A stretch of DNA of 64,000 nt from Microscillaceae bacterium (GTDB lineage Bacteria > Bacteroidota > Bacteroidia > Cytophagales > Microscillaceae): NCBI GenBank assembly GCA_003483885.1, contig DMXI01000174.1, positions 3,745 through 67,744 of the forward strand. Reading direction: 5' to 3'. Of this stretch, positions 45,405-54,176 are shown piece after piece. Made by a program: the position numbers and the translations under genes. Positions within the stretch are counted from its first letter, which is position 1. Each line of letters opens with the position of its first letter. The notes beneath the pieces are model-generated. The model saw only the letters and a list, made by a program, of their open reading frames with translations. It was not told the DNA's origin and searched no databases.

Positions 45405-47597
45405 ATGTTTAGATTTAATTATATAAGAGTAGTAGCAGGATTGGTTATTACTTGTTTGATAACTAATTGTTCTCTATTTGAAAAAGAATTTATTTTTCCT
45501 TCACCAATTGCCCAACAAGCAAGTGATATAGGAGTTGCTGGTTTTACTGCTCACTGGGAAAAAGTTTTGGGGGCAACTAGTTACGAGATAGATGTAACAT
45601 TGGACAGTAATTTTACGCAATTTGTATCAGGTTATCAGGATAAACAAGTAGAAGATACCTCCCTAATAATTGATGCGTTGGAGCCAAGTACCACTTATTA
45701 TTACAGGGTTCGTGCAAATATTTCATCGCAAACTTCAATTAATTCCAATATCATCCAGGTTGTTACAGAATCATTAACTCAACCTCTGGTATACGCTGCT
45801 ACCGAGGTTTCTTCAACAGGTTTTAGAATACATTGGCAAAAGATGCCCATTGCAACCAATTATCTGATAGACGTTGCCGCTGATGAAAATTTTCAAAACA
45901 CCTTAATTAATTATAATTCTTTGAGGGTTTCCCCACCCGATACTCATTTGCTTATAAATAATGTGAAGGTAAATACTCAATATTTTTACCGAATGAAAAT
46001 CCAGCAATCCAATTCTTTTTCTGAATATTCCAACACTCAAACTGTTTTTACAAGTACTTTATCTACTCCTGTGGCTCTTGCTTCTACTATGGTAGAGCTT
46101 ACTAGTTTTGTAGCTAACTGGGAAACTCTATCTGAAGCGACCTCTTACCGAATAGATGTATCCAGAGATGCTTTGTTCACCCAATTACTTGATGGCTATG
46201 ATAATTTATTAGTAAATGCTACTAGTTTAACCATTCCCAATTTAGAGGCAAATACTATCTATTATTACCGGATCAGGGCAATGAATGATAAAGCTATCTC
46301 AAATCATTCAAATGTGATTATGACTACTACAACCAACCTTACAACACCAACTGCTATTCCAGCAACTAAGGTGCAAAGTGGAGGTTTTCAGGCTAATTGG
46401 ATCACAGTACCAAATGCTGGCTCTTATTTATTACAGGTCGCCATAGATGAAGATTTCACTCAGGTATTACCTGGATACAATAACCTGGCAGTAGCAAATA
46501 ACTTTAAATTAATTCAACCATTAGAAGCTAATACTACTTATTACTTCCGAATAAAAGCCCAAGGCTTGGGTGCAGTATCTGACTATTCTAATGTTATTCA
46601 GGTTACTACTAACATGTTAACCGCACCAGTAGCCACAGCCCCAACCTTTCAAAAAGCTTTCAGTTTTACTACTAATTGGGAAATTCAAGTAGGCATCGAT
46701 ATATATTTACTGGATGTAGCTACTAACCCTTCATTTACCAATTTTGTAGTAGGCTATCAAAATCGTGAAGTAATAGGAGGTACACATACATTAGAAAATT
46801 TAGATTTTAATACTACCTATTATTATCGTTTACGATCTCGGCGATTAGCCCAAACCTCTATGTATTCTAATGTAATTCAGGTGAATCCTTGTATTAGCAA
46901 TAACTGTAAGGTTGCTAGTCTGGCCTTCGCTGATCCAAATCTCATTTCTCAAGAGTTTACTTATGATATTCAGAGGCGTTTGACTTCTATTAACTTTCCA
47001 ACAATACCCGGTGATAGAAGGACTCAAATTACTTATCACGCAGATGGACTCATTGACAAGGTTAAGCACCGATACAATGGAAGAGGGGTTTTTGAATACA
47101 CATATATCTATGATAGTAAAGTATTAAAAGAAATCCAAAAACGTGATGATTCTAATAACCTGGTAGAATTATGGACATTTATCTACAATGCTCAAGGCTT
47201 ACGTATTTCTTGGGCGGTGTATTCTGACCTTCTTAAAACGACCCTTATAGAGAGGTTTAACTACACTTACAATTCAAATAATGAAGTTGTGGAAGTTAGA
47301 GAAGAAATAAATGGAACAATTAGAAAATATACTTATGATGAACAATTAAGTCCTTATGCTCTTTTTAATCCTGATCTTTGCTTTTTTATAACTACCCATC
47401 GTGATACTTGGAGGCTTGGTAATTTTTTAGATGAAAGCGCATTCCGGGGTTTTTTACCAATCCATAATATCACTATTGAAGATATAAGTGGAACTCCTAG
47501 CGAAGGCATTGTGTATAGTTACAATTCAAAGGATATAGCCTTGAATCAAATCGGCTTTTTTGCAGGAACATATACGTTTATAGGTTGTGACTTTTAA
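45405..47597 (+). CDS. Lipoprotein with five FN3-like domains and a YD-like C-terminal domain
   Basis: 730 residues. A short signal peptide ends in LITNC (C22), a probable lipoprotein cleavage site, though N at -1 is not the most usual residue. Five ~92-residue fibronectin type III-like domains follow (~40-490), each with the W-x-(K/T/E)-(V/M) strand, a (Y/D)-(E/L/R)-I/L-D-V core and a conserved TTYYYRIRA-type strand ending in SNVIQV. A C-terminal region (~495-730) has YD-type motifs (FTYDIQRRLTSI, ITYHADGLIDKV, TYIYDSKVLKEI), as in RHS-like surface domains. It is 13 nt upstream of a TonB-dependent receptor, a spacing that suggests one transcript and a SusD-like or ligand-capture partnership at the outer membrane. 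Confidence 0.8.
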   Translation: MFRFNYIRVVAGLVITCLITNCSLFEKEFIFPSPIAQQASDIGVAGFTAHWEKVLGATSYEIDVTLDSNFTQFVSGYQDKQVEDTSLIIDALEPSTTYYYRVRANISSQTSINSNIIQVVTESLTQPLVYAATEVSSTGFRIHWQKMPIATNYLIDVAADENFQNTLINYNSLRVSPPDTHLLINNVKVNTQYFYRMKIQQSNSFSEYSNTQTVFTSTLSTPVALASTMVELTSFVANWETLSEATSYRIDVSRDALFTQLLDGYDNLLVNATSLTIPNLEANTIYYYRIRAMNDKAISNHSNVIMTTTTNLTTPTAIPATKVQSGGFQANWITVPNAGSYLLQVAIDEDFTQVLPGYNNLAVANNFKLIQPLEANTTYYFRIKAQGLGAVSDYSNVIQVTTNMLTAPVATAPTFQKAFSFTTNWEIQVGIDIYLLDVATNPSFTNFVVGYQNREVIGGTHTLENLDFNTTYYYRLRSRRLAQTSMYSNVIQVNPCISNNCKVASLAFADPNLISQEFTYDIQRRLTSINFPTIPGDRRTQITYHADGLIDKVKHRYNGRGVFEYTYIYDSKVLKEIQKRDDSNNLVELWTFIYNAQGLRISWAVYSDLLKTTLIERFNYTYNSNNEVVEVREEINGTIRKYTYDEQLSPYALFNPDLCFFITTHRDTWRLGNFLDESAFRGFLPIHNITIEDISGTPSEGIVYSYNSKDIALNQIGFFAGTYTFIGCDF

Positions 47598-47610
47598 AAG
47601 ATAATAGAAA

Positions 47611-49644
47611 ATGAAATACCCTATTCTATTTCTTTTTTGGGCATTCGGTTTTTACAATCAAGCATACTCTCAAACGATTATTGATAGCGCTCAAAATCTA
47701 AGGCTTACAGTGATGGAAGATATGCTCAATCTTAAAGTAAAAGGGCTGAAAAAAGAACAGATTTATTCGGCATCTAAGATGCTCGAGGATGCGTTAGCTA
47801 CGCCTGTATCTTCTGCCTTCATCAGCCAGGAAATGATAAAACAAAGTGGGGTAGTGAATATACCCGAAGCGTTGCGTCTTATCCCTGGATTATTGGTGAC
47901 ACAAACAACCCATGGAAATTACGAAGTTTACATTCGAGGAAAACAGACACCTTTTGCAAAACATTTACAAGATGCTCATAATAAGCAGTTATTAGTTGTT
48001 ATAGATCATGTTCCTCTATTCGATTACCTATATGCAGGAGTTGTATGGGAGGCATTACCTGTGGAACTTCATGATATAGAAAGAATAGAAATAATTAGAA
48101 CTCCTTCAGTAGTATTTTGGGGGAGTACAGCTATTGGTGGAGTCATTCACATTTTTACTAAAAAGGTACAAAATGATAATATAGATTTACAAATAAATGC
48201 CCAGGTAGGCTCGGCTATATACACCCCTCAGCAAGATGATAATACGCCATTTTCAACCTACCGGGCTTCTTTAGGGATAAGAGCATCTGATAAATTAAAC
48301 CTCCGTTTGTCTGGTAATTATTTATTTTTAAATCGTTTCCAAAGCGAATACTACCTACTTAATGAGCAACGATTTGTCACAAATGATTCTTTGTTATTTT
48401 TTAAGCAAAATGCTTTTGAGACAAACATTAATACTACTCTAGGGCAAAAGCGAATCGGGGGGAACTTTACAATGTTTTATCAACCTTTTTCAAAAACGCT
48501 TATAACATCTAGGTTTTCTATTCAAAATGCTCATTCTCAGGTTATTCAGTCAGATGACACTTTGGCTCTCACCCAACGAAAATTAGCAAATCACGGATTT
48601 AACCTAAACATTTATAATCGAGGATTTCACTTAAATACTGCATATCGCTTGGGAAAACAAAACTACGCATTAGGTTATGATGGAAATTCTTTTACTCATA
48701 AACAACTTCAATTATCATTGAATAAAAGCTTACATTTAGAATTTATCGATGTATTGACAGGTATTGGTTTACTACAATCTAAATATCGCCAGGTCAACCA
48801 GTCGGACTCTATACAGGCCTTTACCAATTATCATATTTTTATGAAGTCCGAAATATATCCTATCTCTCCACTACGCATTGTGGTTTCGGGACGAGGAGAA
48901 GTTTTTGAACAAATCAAACAGCCTTTTTGGTCTTTTCAAATCAATACATCTTTCAAATTCAGAGAGCATTTAATTAGAGGTAGTTATGTTTATAATGAGG
49001 CTCCTCCCCTATTACGACTCAATCGTTTGCAAATTCGTCATGATCTTTATCCACAATTTTCGCCTAACAAAACCCAAACAATAGAAATAGGGTGGAGTAC
49101 AAAAATTGCGAGTAGAATTCGCTCAACACTAGAAGTGTTTTACTATAATAGAATGTATATCCACCATCTTTTCGATCGTTTTTTATTACAAACATCTCCT
49201 GATCTCCCTCCACGAAATCAAATGTTCAAGTCTGTACAAATAGGCTCCACGGCTCAGATTAGTATATGGTTTAGTAAAGTTCAACTAGGAGGGTTTGTCA
49301 CTTTACAACGTTCTGGATCAAGTTTTAACAAATTGGGCAGAGAAAGCTTCAAGAACACACCATCATTTTTTGGTGGTTTTCACTGCAATTATATAGGCTT
49401 CCTGCAGAGGTTGAGCATCAATATTAATGGCTATTTCTACAATAGTTATATTTCTAATGATGTGTATCAACGTTTAACCATCGCTAATAAGATACTTATC
49501 AACACAAAATTAATATATAAGATTTGGCAAGAGAACACTTTGTTTGCCAATCTAAGAAATATACTGAATCAAACTGTTCAGGAATCTGCTTATGCTGATA
49601 TCTCTCCTATTGCTTTTATGTTCGGAGCAAATATTACTTTTTAA
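47611..49644 (+). CDS. TonB-dependent outer-membrane receptor
   Basis: 677 residues. It has a signal peptide (to ~20, YNQAYSQ) and a plug domain (~60-185) with LEDALATPVSSAFISQEMI, GVVNIPEALRLIPGLLV, VYIRGKQTP, VVIDHVPLF and IERIEIIRTPSVVFWGSTAIGGVIHIFTK motifs. A C-terminal beta-barrel of about 490 residues ends in an aromatic residue (NITF), as barrels inserted by BAM do. It lacks the N-terminal carboxypeptidase-like domain of SusC and is nearer the smaller vitamin/siderophore-type receptors (for example BtuB, FepA classes). The substrate cannot be deduced. It is paired with the FN3 lipoprotein upstream and followed after 100 nt by a TPR phosphatase. Confidence 0.9.
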   Translation: MKYPILFLFWAFGFYNQAYSQTIIDSAQNLRLTVMEDMLNLKVKGLKKEQIYSASKMLEDALATPVSSAFISQEMIKQSGVVNIPEALRLIPGLLVTQTTHGNYEVYIRGKQTPFAKHLQDAHNKQLLVVIDHVPLFDYLYAGVVWEALPVELHDIERIEIIRTPSVVFWGSTAIGGVIHIFTKKVQNDNIDLQINAQVGSAIYTPQQDDNTPFSTYRASLGIRASDKLNLRLSGNYLFLNRFQSEYYLLNEQRFVTNDSLLFFKQNAFETNINTTLGQKRIGGNFTMFYQPFSKTLITSRFSIQNAHSQVIQSDDTLALTQRKLANHGFNLNIYNRGFHLNTAYRLGKQNYALGYDGNSFTHKQLQLSLNKSLHLEFIDVLTGIGLLQSKYRQVNQSDSIQAFTNYHIFMKSEIYPISPLRIVVSGRGEVFEQIKQPFWSFQINTSFKFREHLIRGSYVYNEAPPLLRLNRLQIRHDLYPQFSPNKTQTIEIGWSTKIASRIRSTLEVFYYNRMYIHHLFDRFLLQTSPDLPPRNQMFKSVQIGSTAQISIWFSKVQLGGFVTLQRSGSSFNKLGRESFKNTPSFFGGFHCNYIGFLQRLSININGYFYNSYISNDVYQRLTIANKILINTKLIYKIWQENTLFANLRNILNQTVQESAYADISPIAFMFGANITF

Positions 49645-49744
49645 GATGTAATATTTGCTCAGGTAGTAATGTGATGAACTTATTTGAACTAAATACTAAA
49701 ATTCAAATCCCATTTGGGAAGCTATTTTATATTAATGATTGAAG

Positions 49745-52345
49745 ATGAATAAATATTTACCAGCACTTATTCTTGTTTTATTTTTTTGGCTTTATTTCAA
49801 TAATATATATGCAAAAAATATCTATCTAAAAGCCCAAAGCTTATCAAAAGATTCTTCGAGAGTGACAAGGCTTAATAAACAGTTTGAAGAGGCTATTAAT
49901 CAAAAAAAATATACCAGAGCTATTGGGTTGGGCAAACAAGTTTTAGATCTATCTGATAGATACTTATTAATTAAGCAAAAAATAAAAGCCTTGCGTTTAT
50001 TTGGAAAATTACATTCTCAAACCAATAAAACTATGATGGCCCTAAGTTATTATTTACAAGCTGAAAGTGTTTGTATAAACTATGATTTCACTTCTAACTT
50101 ATCAATAGTTTATTACGATTTAGGATTATTCTATCAAAAACAGGCCATTTATCATAAAGCAATTCAATATTTCAAAAAAAGCTATGATCTAAAAAATAAA
50201 AATAAGTCAAACCAAGCACTCACAGATAATCTGGAACATATGGCATTTTGCTATTATGTTCTTAATAATTATGAAACCTCTCATATCTTCTACGAAAGAT
50301 TGAGCAGGATATATCGTAACCAAGCAAAAGAGTCTTTATTTGTTAAGTCGCTGGAAAGGCTTTCTATCATTAACTCTCTAAATAAAAGGTATCAAAAGGC
50401 AATTAGCTATAATTTGAAACTAGTTCAATTATATAAGAAAAGAAATGAGACAATTAGTTTATCTAGTACTTATAACAATTTAGGCTTCTTATATCAAAGA
50501 ACAAAAAGACCTCAACAAGCCATCGATTATTTTCGCTTATCCTTAGGAATCATTGAACAGAAGAATTTAGCTATAAAGCAAGATGGACGTGTCAATTTAT
50601 TGATTAATACAGGTGTTGCGTACACTAATTTGATATCCTTTAAGCGAGCTAGAAAGCAGTTTGAACAGGCTACTCAATTATTAAAGAATAACTCTTTGAA
50701 AAGAGCCGAAATACATAATTATGCTGGTTCAAATTATTATCTCAGTGGAAATAATTACGATGCAATCAATGAAATAGAGAGGGCGATAGCACTTGCTCGT
50801 CCTAAGCAAGCCTGGCAGGTTTTATCAGTGAGTTATGCACTACTGGCACGAATTCATGAGCAAGAAAAAAATACTAAAAAGGCCAAGGAATATAAAATTA
50901 GACATTTAGCTGCCTTACGCAAAATTAAAGAAATCAAGAATCAACGGATTCAGCAAATGAATTATAATCAAGCATTGCTGGAACAACAGGAAAGACGTAT
51001 CAAGAATGCATTGGCTCAACAAAGACAATTAGACGATTTAAAGAATTTGCAAGAGAAACAGGCTAAAGATCTAATTCTAAAAGATAACTTGCTCAAACTT
51101 AAACAAAATGAATTAGCATTACTTAGGAAAGCCAAAGAATTGGACATTGTCAATGTTCAAAAAGCTCAGTTAGATAAAATTCGCCAAAAACAAGCTTTAT
51201 TATTGGCAGAAGGAATGCTTCGTGAGGAGAAACTCGCTAGTGAGAAAGCAAAAACTGCCTTCGTATTAGAACGAGAAAGAGTGGCTAGAAAGTTAAGGGC
51301 AGAACGTAACAAGCGCCAATTACAGGAGCTTATTCAACAGAAAAAACTTCAAAAACAAGAAATAGAGAAACAGAAAATCAAAGAAAAATATGGTATAGGA
51401 ATTACGGTTACTGTTGTCTTAGTGTTATTATTAGTATTTTGGTTATTAATCAGTACTCGGAAAAGCAGAAAAAAAGAGCAAATACAAAAAATGGAAATTT
51501 CTGAGAAAAACGCAGAAATTTCCGCTCAAAATGATTTTTTACAATGTAAGCAGGAAGAAATAATAGAAGCTAATATCCTTCTCAAGGAAAAGAATATTCA
51601 AATAAGCCATAGTATTAAAGCAGCTCTCACTATACAAGAAGCGATCTTACCTACCCCTCAAAAAATAAATAGATTATTACCAAATCATTTTATTATTTAT
51701 TTACCCAAAGATATTGTTTCAGGAGATTTTTACTGGCTGGAAAAAATAGAAGGTAAAACCATTCTTATCGCTGCCGATTGTACTGGACATGGTATACCAG
51801 GAGCGTTTATGTCTATGATTGGCAATGACTTACTAAATAGCATCATATTACTACAAGGGGTTCTTGAGCCTAAGCAAATACTTACAAGACTAAATGAAGA
51901 AATCGTACACGTCTTACAACAAAAAGATAAAGGCTATAGAAATGGGATGGATGTAGCCCTGGTAATCTGGGAAGAAAGTTCCCACAATGTACAATTGACG
52001 TTTGCCGGCGCGAAGAGACCTTTATACCTCCTTCAACAAAATATTGCCAATGTTCAAAAAATAAAAGGTGATCGCTATTCCATTGGAGTAGAGGAACCCA
52101 TCTATTCACAAGAAATGATTACACTGCAAAAAGGGGATAGTATTTACCTGAGTAGCGATGGATATATTGATCAAAATAATATAAATAGGAAGAAAATCGG
52201 GAGTAGAAAGTTTGAAGAGTTACTTCTAATATCTCAAAAATATTCAATCAAACAACGTCAACAAGCTTTTGAAAAGTTCTTGATGAAACACATGGAAGGA
52301 GCCTTACAAAGAGATGATATTTTATTAATCGGCATCGAGTTTTAG
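49745..52345 (+). CDS. TPR-sensor SpoIIE-type (PP2C) protein phosphatase
   Basis: The frame opens at a TTG (49739), but the ATG at 49745 gives a standard start (866 residues). An N-terminal signal peptide or anchor (~5-25) is followed by about eight TPRs (~45-400), a long Q/K/E coiled coil (~400-545), a membrane segment (~550-572, ITVTVVLVLLLVFWLLIS) and a SpoIIE/PP2C domain with VSGDFYW (~658), ADCTGHGIPGAFM and QRDDILLIG. Motifs for an active phosphatase are intact. The gene lies in the same orientation after the receptor pair, so its periplasmic TPR domain could monitor that receptor; this is inferred from position. It is the fourth paralogue in the window. Confidence 0.87.
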   Translation: MNKYLPALILVLFFWLYFNNIYAKNIYLKAQSLSKDSSRVTRLNKQFEEAINQKKYTRAIGLGKQVLDLSDRYLLIKQKIKALRLFGKLHSQTNKTMMALSYYLQAESVCINYDFTSNLSIVYYDLGLFYQKQAIYHKAIQYFKKSYDLKNKNKSNQALTDNLEHMAFCYYVLNNYETSHIFYERLSRIYRNQAKESLFVKSLERLSIINSLNKRYQKAISYNLKLVQLYKKRNETISLSSTYNNLGFLYQRTKRPQQAIDYFRLSLGIIEQKNLAIKQDGRVNLLINTGVAYTNLISFKRARKQFEQATQLLKNNSLKRAEIHNYAGSNYYLSGNNYDAINEIERAIALARPKQAWQVLSVSYALLARIHEQEKNTKKAKEYKIRHLAALRKIKEIKNQRIQQMNYNQALLEQQERRIKNALAQQRQLDDLKNLQEKQAKDLILKDNLLKLKQNELALLRKAKELDIVNVQKAQLDKIRQKQALLLAEGMLREEKLASEKAKTAFVLERERVARKLRAERNKRQLQELIQQKKLQKQEIEKQKIKEKYGIGITVTVVLVLLLVFWLLISTRKSRKKEQIQKMEISEKNAEISAQNDFLQCKQEEIIEANILLKEKNIQISHSIKAALTIQEAILPTPQKINRLLPNHFIIYLPKDIVSGDFYWLEKIEGKTILIAADCTGHGIPGAFMSMIGNDLLNSIILLQGVLEPKQILTRLNEEIVHVLQQKDKGYRNGMDVALVIWEESSHNVQLTFAGAKRPLYLLQQNIANVQKIKGDRYSIGVEEPIYSQEMITLQKGDSIYLSSDGYIDQNNINRKKIGSRKFEELLLISQKYSIKQRQQAFEKFLMKHMEGALQRDDILLIGIEF

Positions 52346-52583
52346 TAAAAAAGGATACATCTTCTTGTTTTTGAATCAAGTCTTAGAAAGTTGAATGTTA
52401 AAAAAATATAATTATTGAATTTACAGATAAAGACAAATCATCAAATTGAAACTAAGTTTTAGAATTGATCTGATAAATTAATTTTTAAGTGTCAGATTAG
52501 CCCTTACACATTTCAAGACTTATTTCATTCATAATCGTTTTATGGGGCTTCTTTTTGTGTTATAAATCAGTAATTCAATTGTC

Positions 52584-52613
52584 AAGCAATAAAGCTTTTA
52601 AGATTTATTGCTT
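52584..52613 (+). terminator. Hairpin between phosphatase and cyclase genes
   Basis: A 10-bp perfect stem AAGCAATAAA/TTTATTGCTT (52584-52593 with 52604-52613) with a 10-nt loop. It lies ~80 nt before the cyclase ATG and ~240 nt after the phosphatase stop. The gap 52346-52692 has no gene. Confidence 0.45.
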
Positions 52614-52692
52614 CTATTACCCATTTTAGATGTGATGATTTTTACCTCAAAATAGGAACTATAAAATAAATAACATTGAAACCTAACTTATC

Positions 52693-53892
52693 ATGAATAA
52701 AGAGCCCGCGCTTAAAGTAAGTATAGAAGAAAGAGTTGACATTTTAAAAACGGTAGAAATTTTTAGCTCTGTAGATGAGAAAATGTTGACTGAAATAGCC
52801 GTAGAACTTAATGAAATAGATTTATATCCCAAGCAAACGTTATTTCATAAAGGAGATAAGGGAAACACTATGTATATCATTGTAAGCGGGATTATACAGA
52901 TACACGATGGAGACTATATATTCGATCTATTACAAAAAGGGCAAGTATTTGGCGAATATTCCATATTAGATGAAGAGGTAAGATCGGCATCAGTTTCGGG
53001 AGTGACTCATTCATTGCTTTTGGAATTAAAGCAAGATATATTCTATAGAATAATGATGAAGCATGTCAGCATTATCAGAAGATTATTATCAGTGTTGATA
53101 AAAAGAGCACGAAGGCAAAATGAATTGGAGGAAAAAATTTTTGAAGGTAATCGCATAATTCAACGTAAAAACCAACAGCTTGATGTTGAGAAACAAAAGT
53201 CAGATACTTTATTATTCAATATTTTACCTGGTGAAATCGCTAAAGAATTAATGCTCAACGGAAGATCAGAAGCTCGAAGTTATAATTTAGTGACAGTATT
53301 ATTTGCTGATTTTAAAGGTTTCACCAGATCTTCCGAACAAATGCTAGCCACTGATATTGTGAAACATTTAGAATATTATTTTACAGCATTTGATGAGATT
53401 ATGGAGAAATACAAGCTTGAGAAAATTAAGACTATTGGAGATGCCTATATGGCCGCTGGTGGTATACCTCAACCTAATAAACGTAATCCTGTCGATATGG
53501 TGTGTGCAGCCTTAGAAATGCAGCATTTTATGCATCAATGTAAAGAAGATCAGGCAGGTGACAGTGATCTGATTTGGGAACTCAGGGTAGGAATCAATAC
53601 TGGACCATTAGTAGCAGGAGTGATTGGGAAAAAGAAATTTGCTTACGATGTATGGGGTGATACTGTAAATATTGCAAGTAGGATGGAAAGTAGTGGAGAA
53701 ATAAACAAAATAAATATATCAGAGCCTACCTATCAATTAATCAAAGATTACTTCAAGTGTAAGTCCCGAGGTGAAATTTATGTAAAAGGAAAGGGAATAA
53801 TGAATATGTATTTTGTAGAAAATCTGCGAGCAGAATTCTCAAGAGATAGCACAGGTTTCAGGCCTACTCAAGCATTTTTAGATTCTATTTAG
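52693..53892 (+). CDS. Class III adenylate cyclase with N-terminal cyclic-nucleotide-binding domain
   Basis: 399 residues, cytosolic. Residues ~20-125 form a CAP_ED-type cNMP-binding domain: a phosphate-binding cassette FGEYSILDEEVRSASV with E88 and R97. A coiled coil spans ~140-170, then a class III cyclase catalytic domain (~195-375). Metal-binding aspartates are D206 (LFADFKGFT) and D250 (KTIGDAYMAAGG). K246 and D319 (YDVWGDTVN) specify adenine rather than guanine; N326 and R330 complete the transition-state site. All key residues for a functional homodimeric adenylate cyclase are present. The cNMP domain may sense its own product (feedback) or another nucleotide. It stands alone between hairpins. 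Confidence 0.92.
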   Translation: MNKEPALKVSIEERVDILKTVEIFSSVDEKMLTEIAVELNEIDLYPKQTLFHKGDKGNTMYIIVSGIIQIHDGDYIFDLLQKGQVFGEYSILDEEVRSASVSGVTHSLLLELKQDIFYRIMMKHVSIIRRLLSVLIKRARRQNELEEKIFEGNRIIQRKNQQLDVEKQKSDTLLFNILPGEIAKELMLNGRSEARSYNLVTVLFADFKGFTRSSEQMLATDIVKHLEYYFTAFDEIMEKYKLEKIKTIGDAYMAAGGIPQPNKRNPVDMVCAALEMQHFMHQCKEDQAGDSDLIWELRVGINTGPLVAGVIGKKKFAYDVWGDTVNIASRMESSGEINKINISEPTYQLIKDYFKCKSRGEIYVKGKGIMNMYFVENLRAEFSRDSTGFRPTQAFLDSI

Positions 53893-53925
53893 CAGGCAAA
53901 AATATTAACGGTTTGACCTGCTTTT
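53891..53925 (+). terminator. Terminator at the end of the cyclase gene
   Basis: AGCAGGCAAA (53891-53900) pairs with TTTGaCCTGCT (53912-53922; one bulge), followed by a short T run. It overlaps the last bases of the stop codon. Confidence 0.6.
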
Positions 53926-54089
53926 ATAAGGCTCATTTAATGTCCAAAACAAGGCTTAAATGTTAAAAAGAAAAATAGCTCTGTACTGGATAAACAAAGT
54001 TTCCAAGTGCAATAAATATATAGGTGGTCGAGCTTAGTAGTTATAGTTACGAAATAGAATTTCATTTTTAAGATGGAGTTCACCCCTCT

Positions 54090-54125
54090 AAGCAACGAGT
54101 GTTTTCTAAACATTCGTTGCTTTTT
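54090..54125 (+). terminator. Strong hairpin with T tail upstream of LRR gene 1
   Basis: A 15-nt arm (54090-54104) pairs with 54108-54122 with one G-U pair and a 3-nt loop, followed by five T. It overlaps the frame that opens at 54099, which argues that translation of the LRR gene begins later, at 54177. Confidence 0.7.
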
Positions 54126-54176
54126 AATAAATGGTTATCAAGAAATTATATTACAATCTATTGCATCAATAAGCTT

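Noticed and set aside
54099..54176. Upstream extension of LRR gene 1
   Set aside because: It overlaps a strong terminator hairpin; the later ATG gives the same length as the paralogue.
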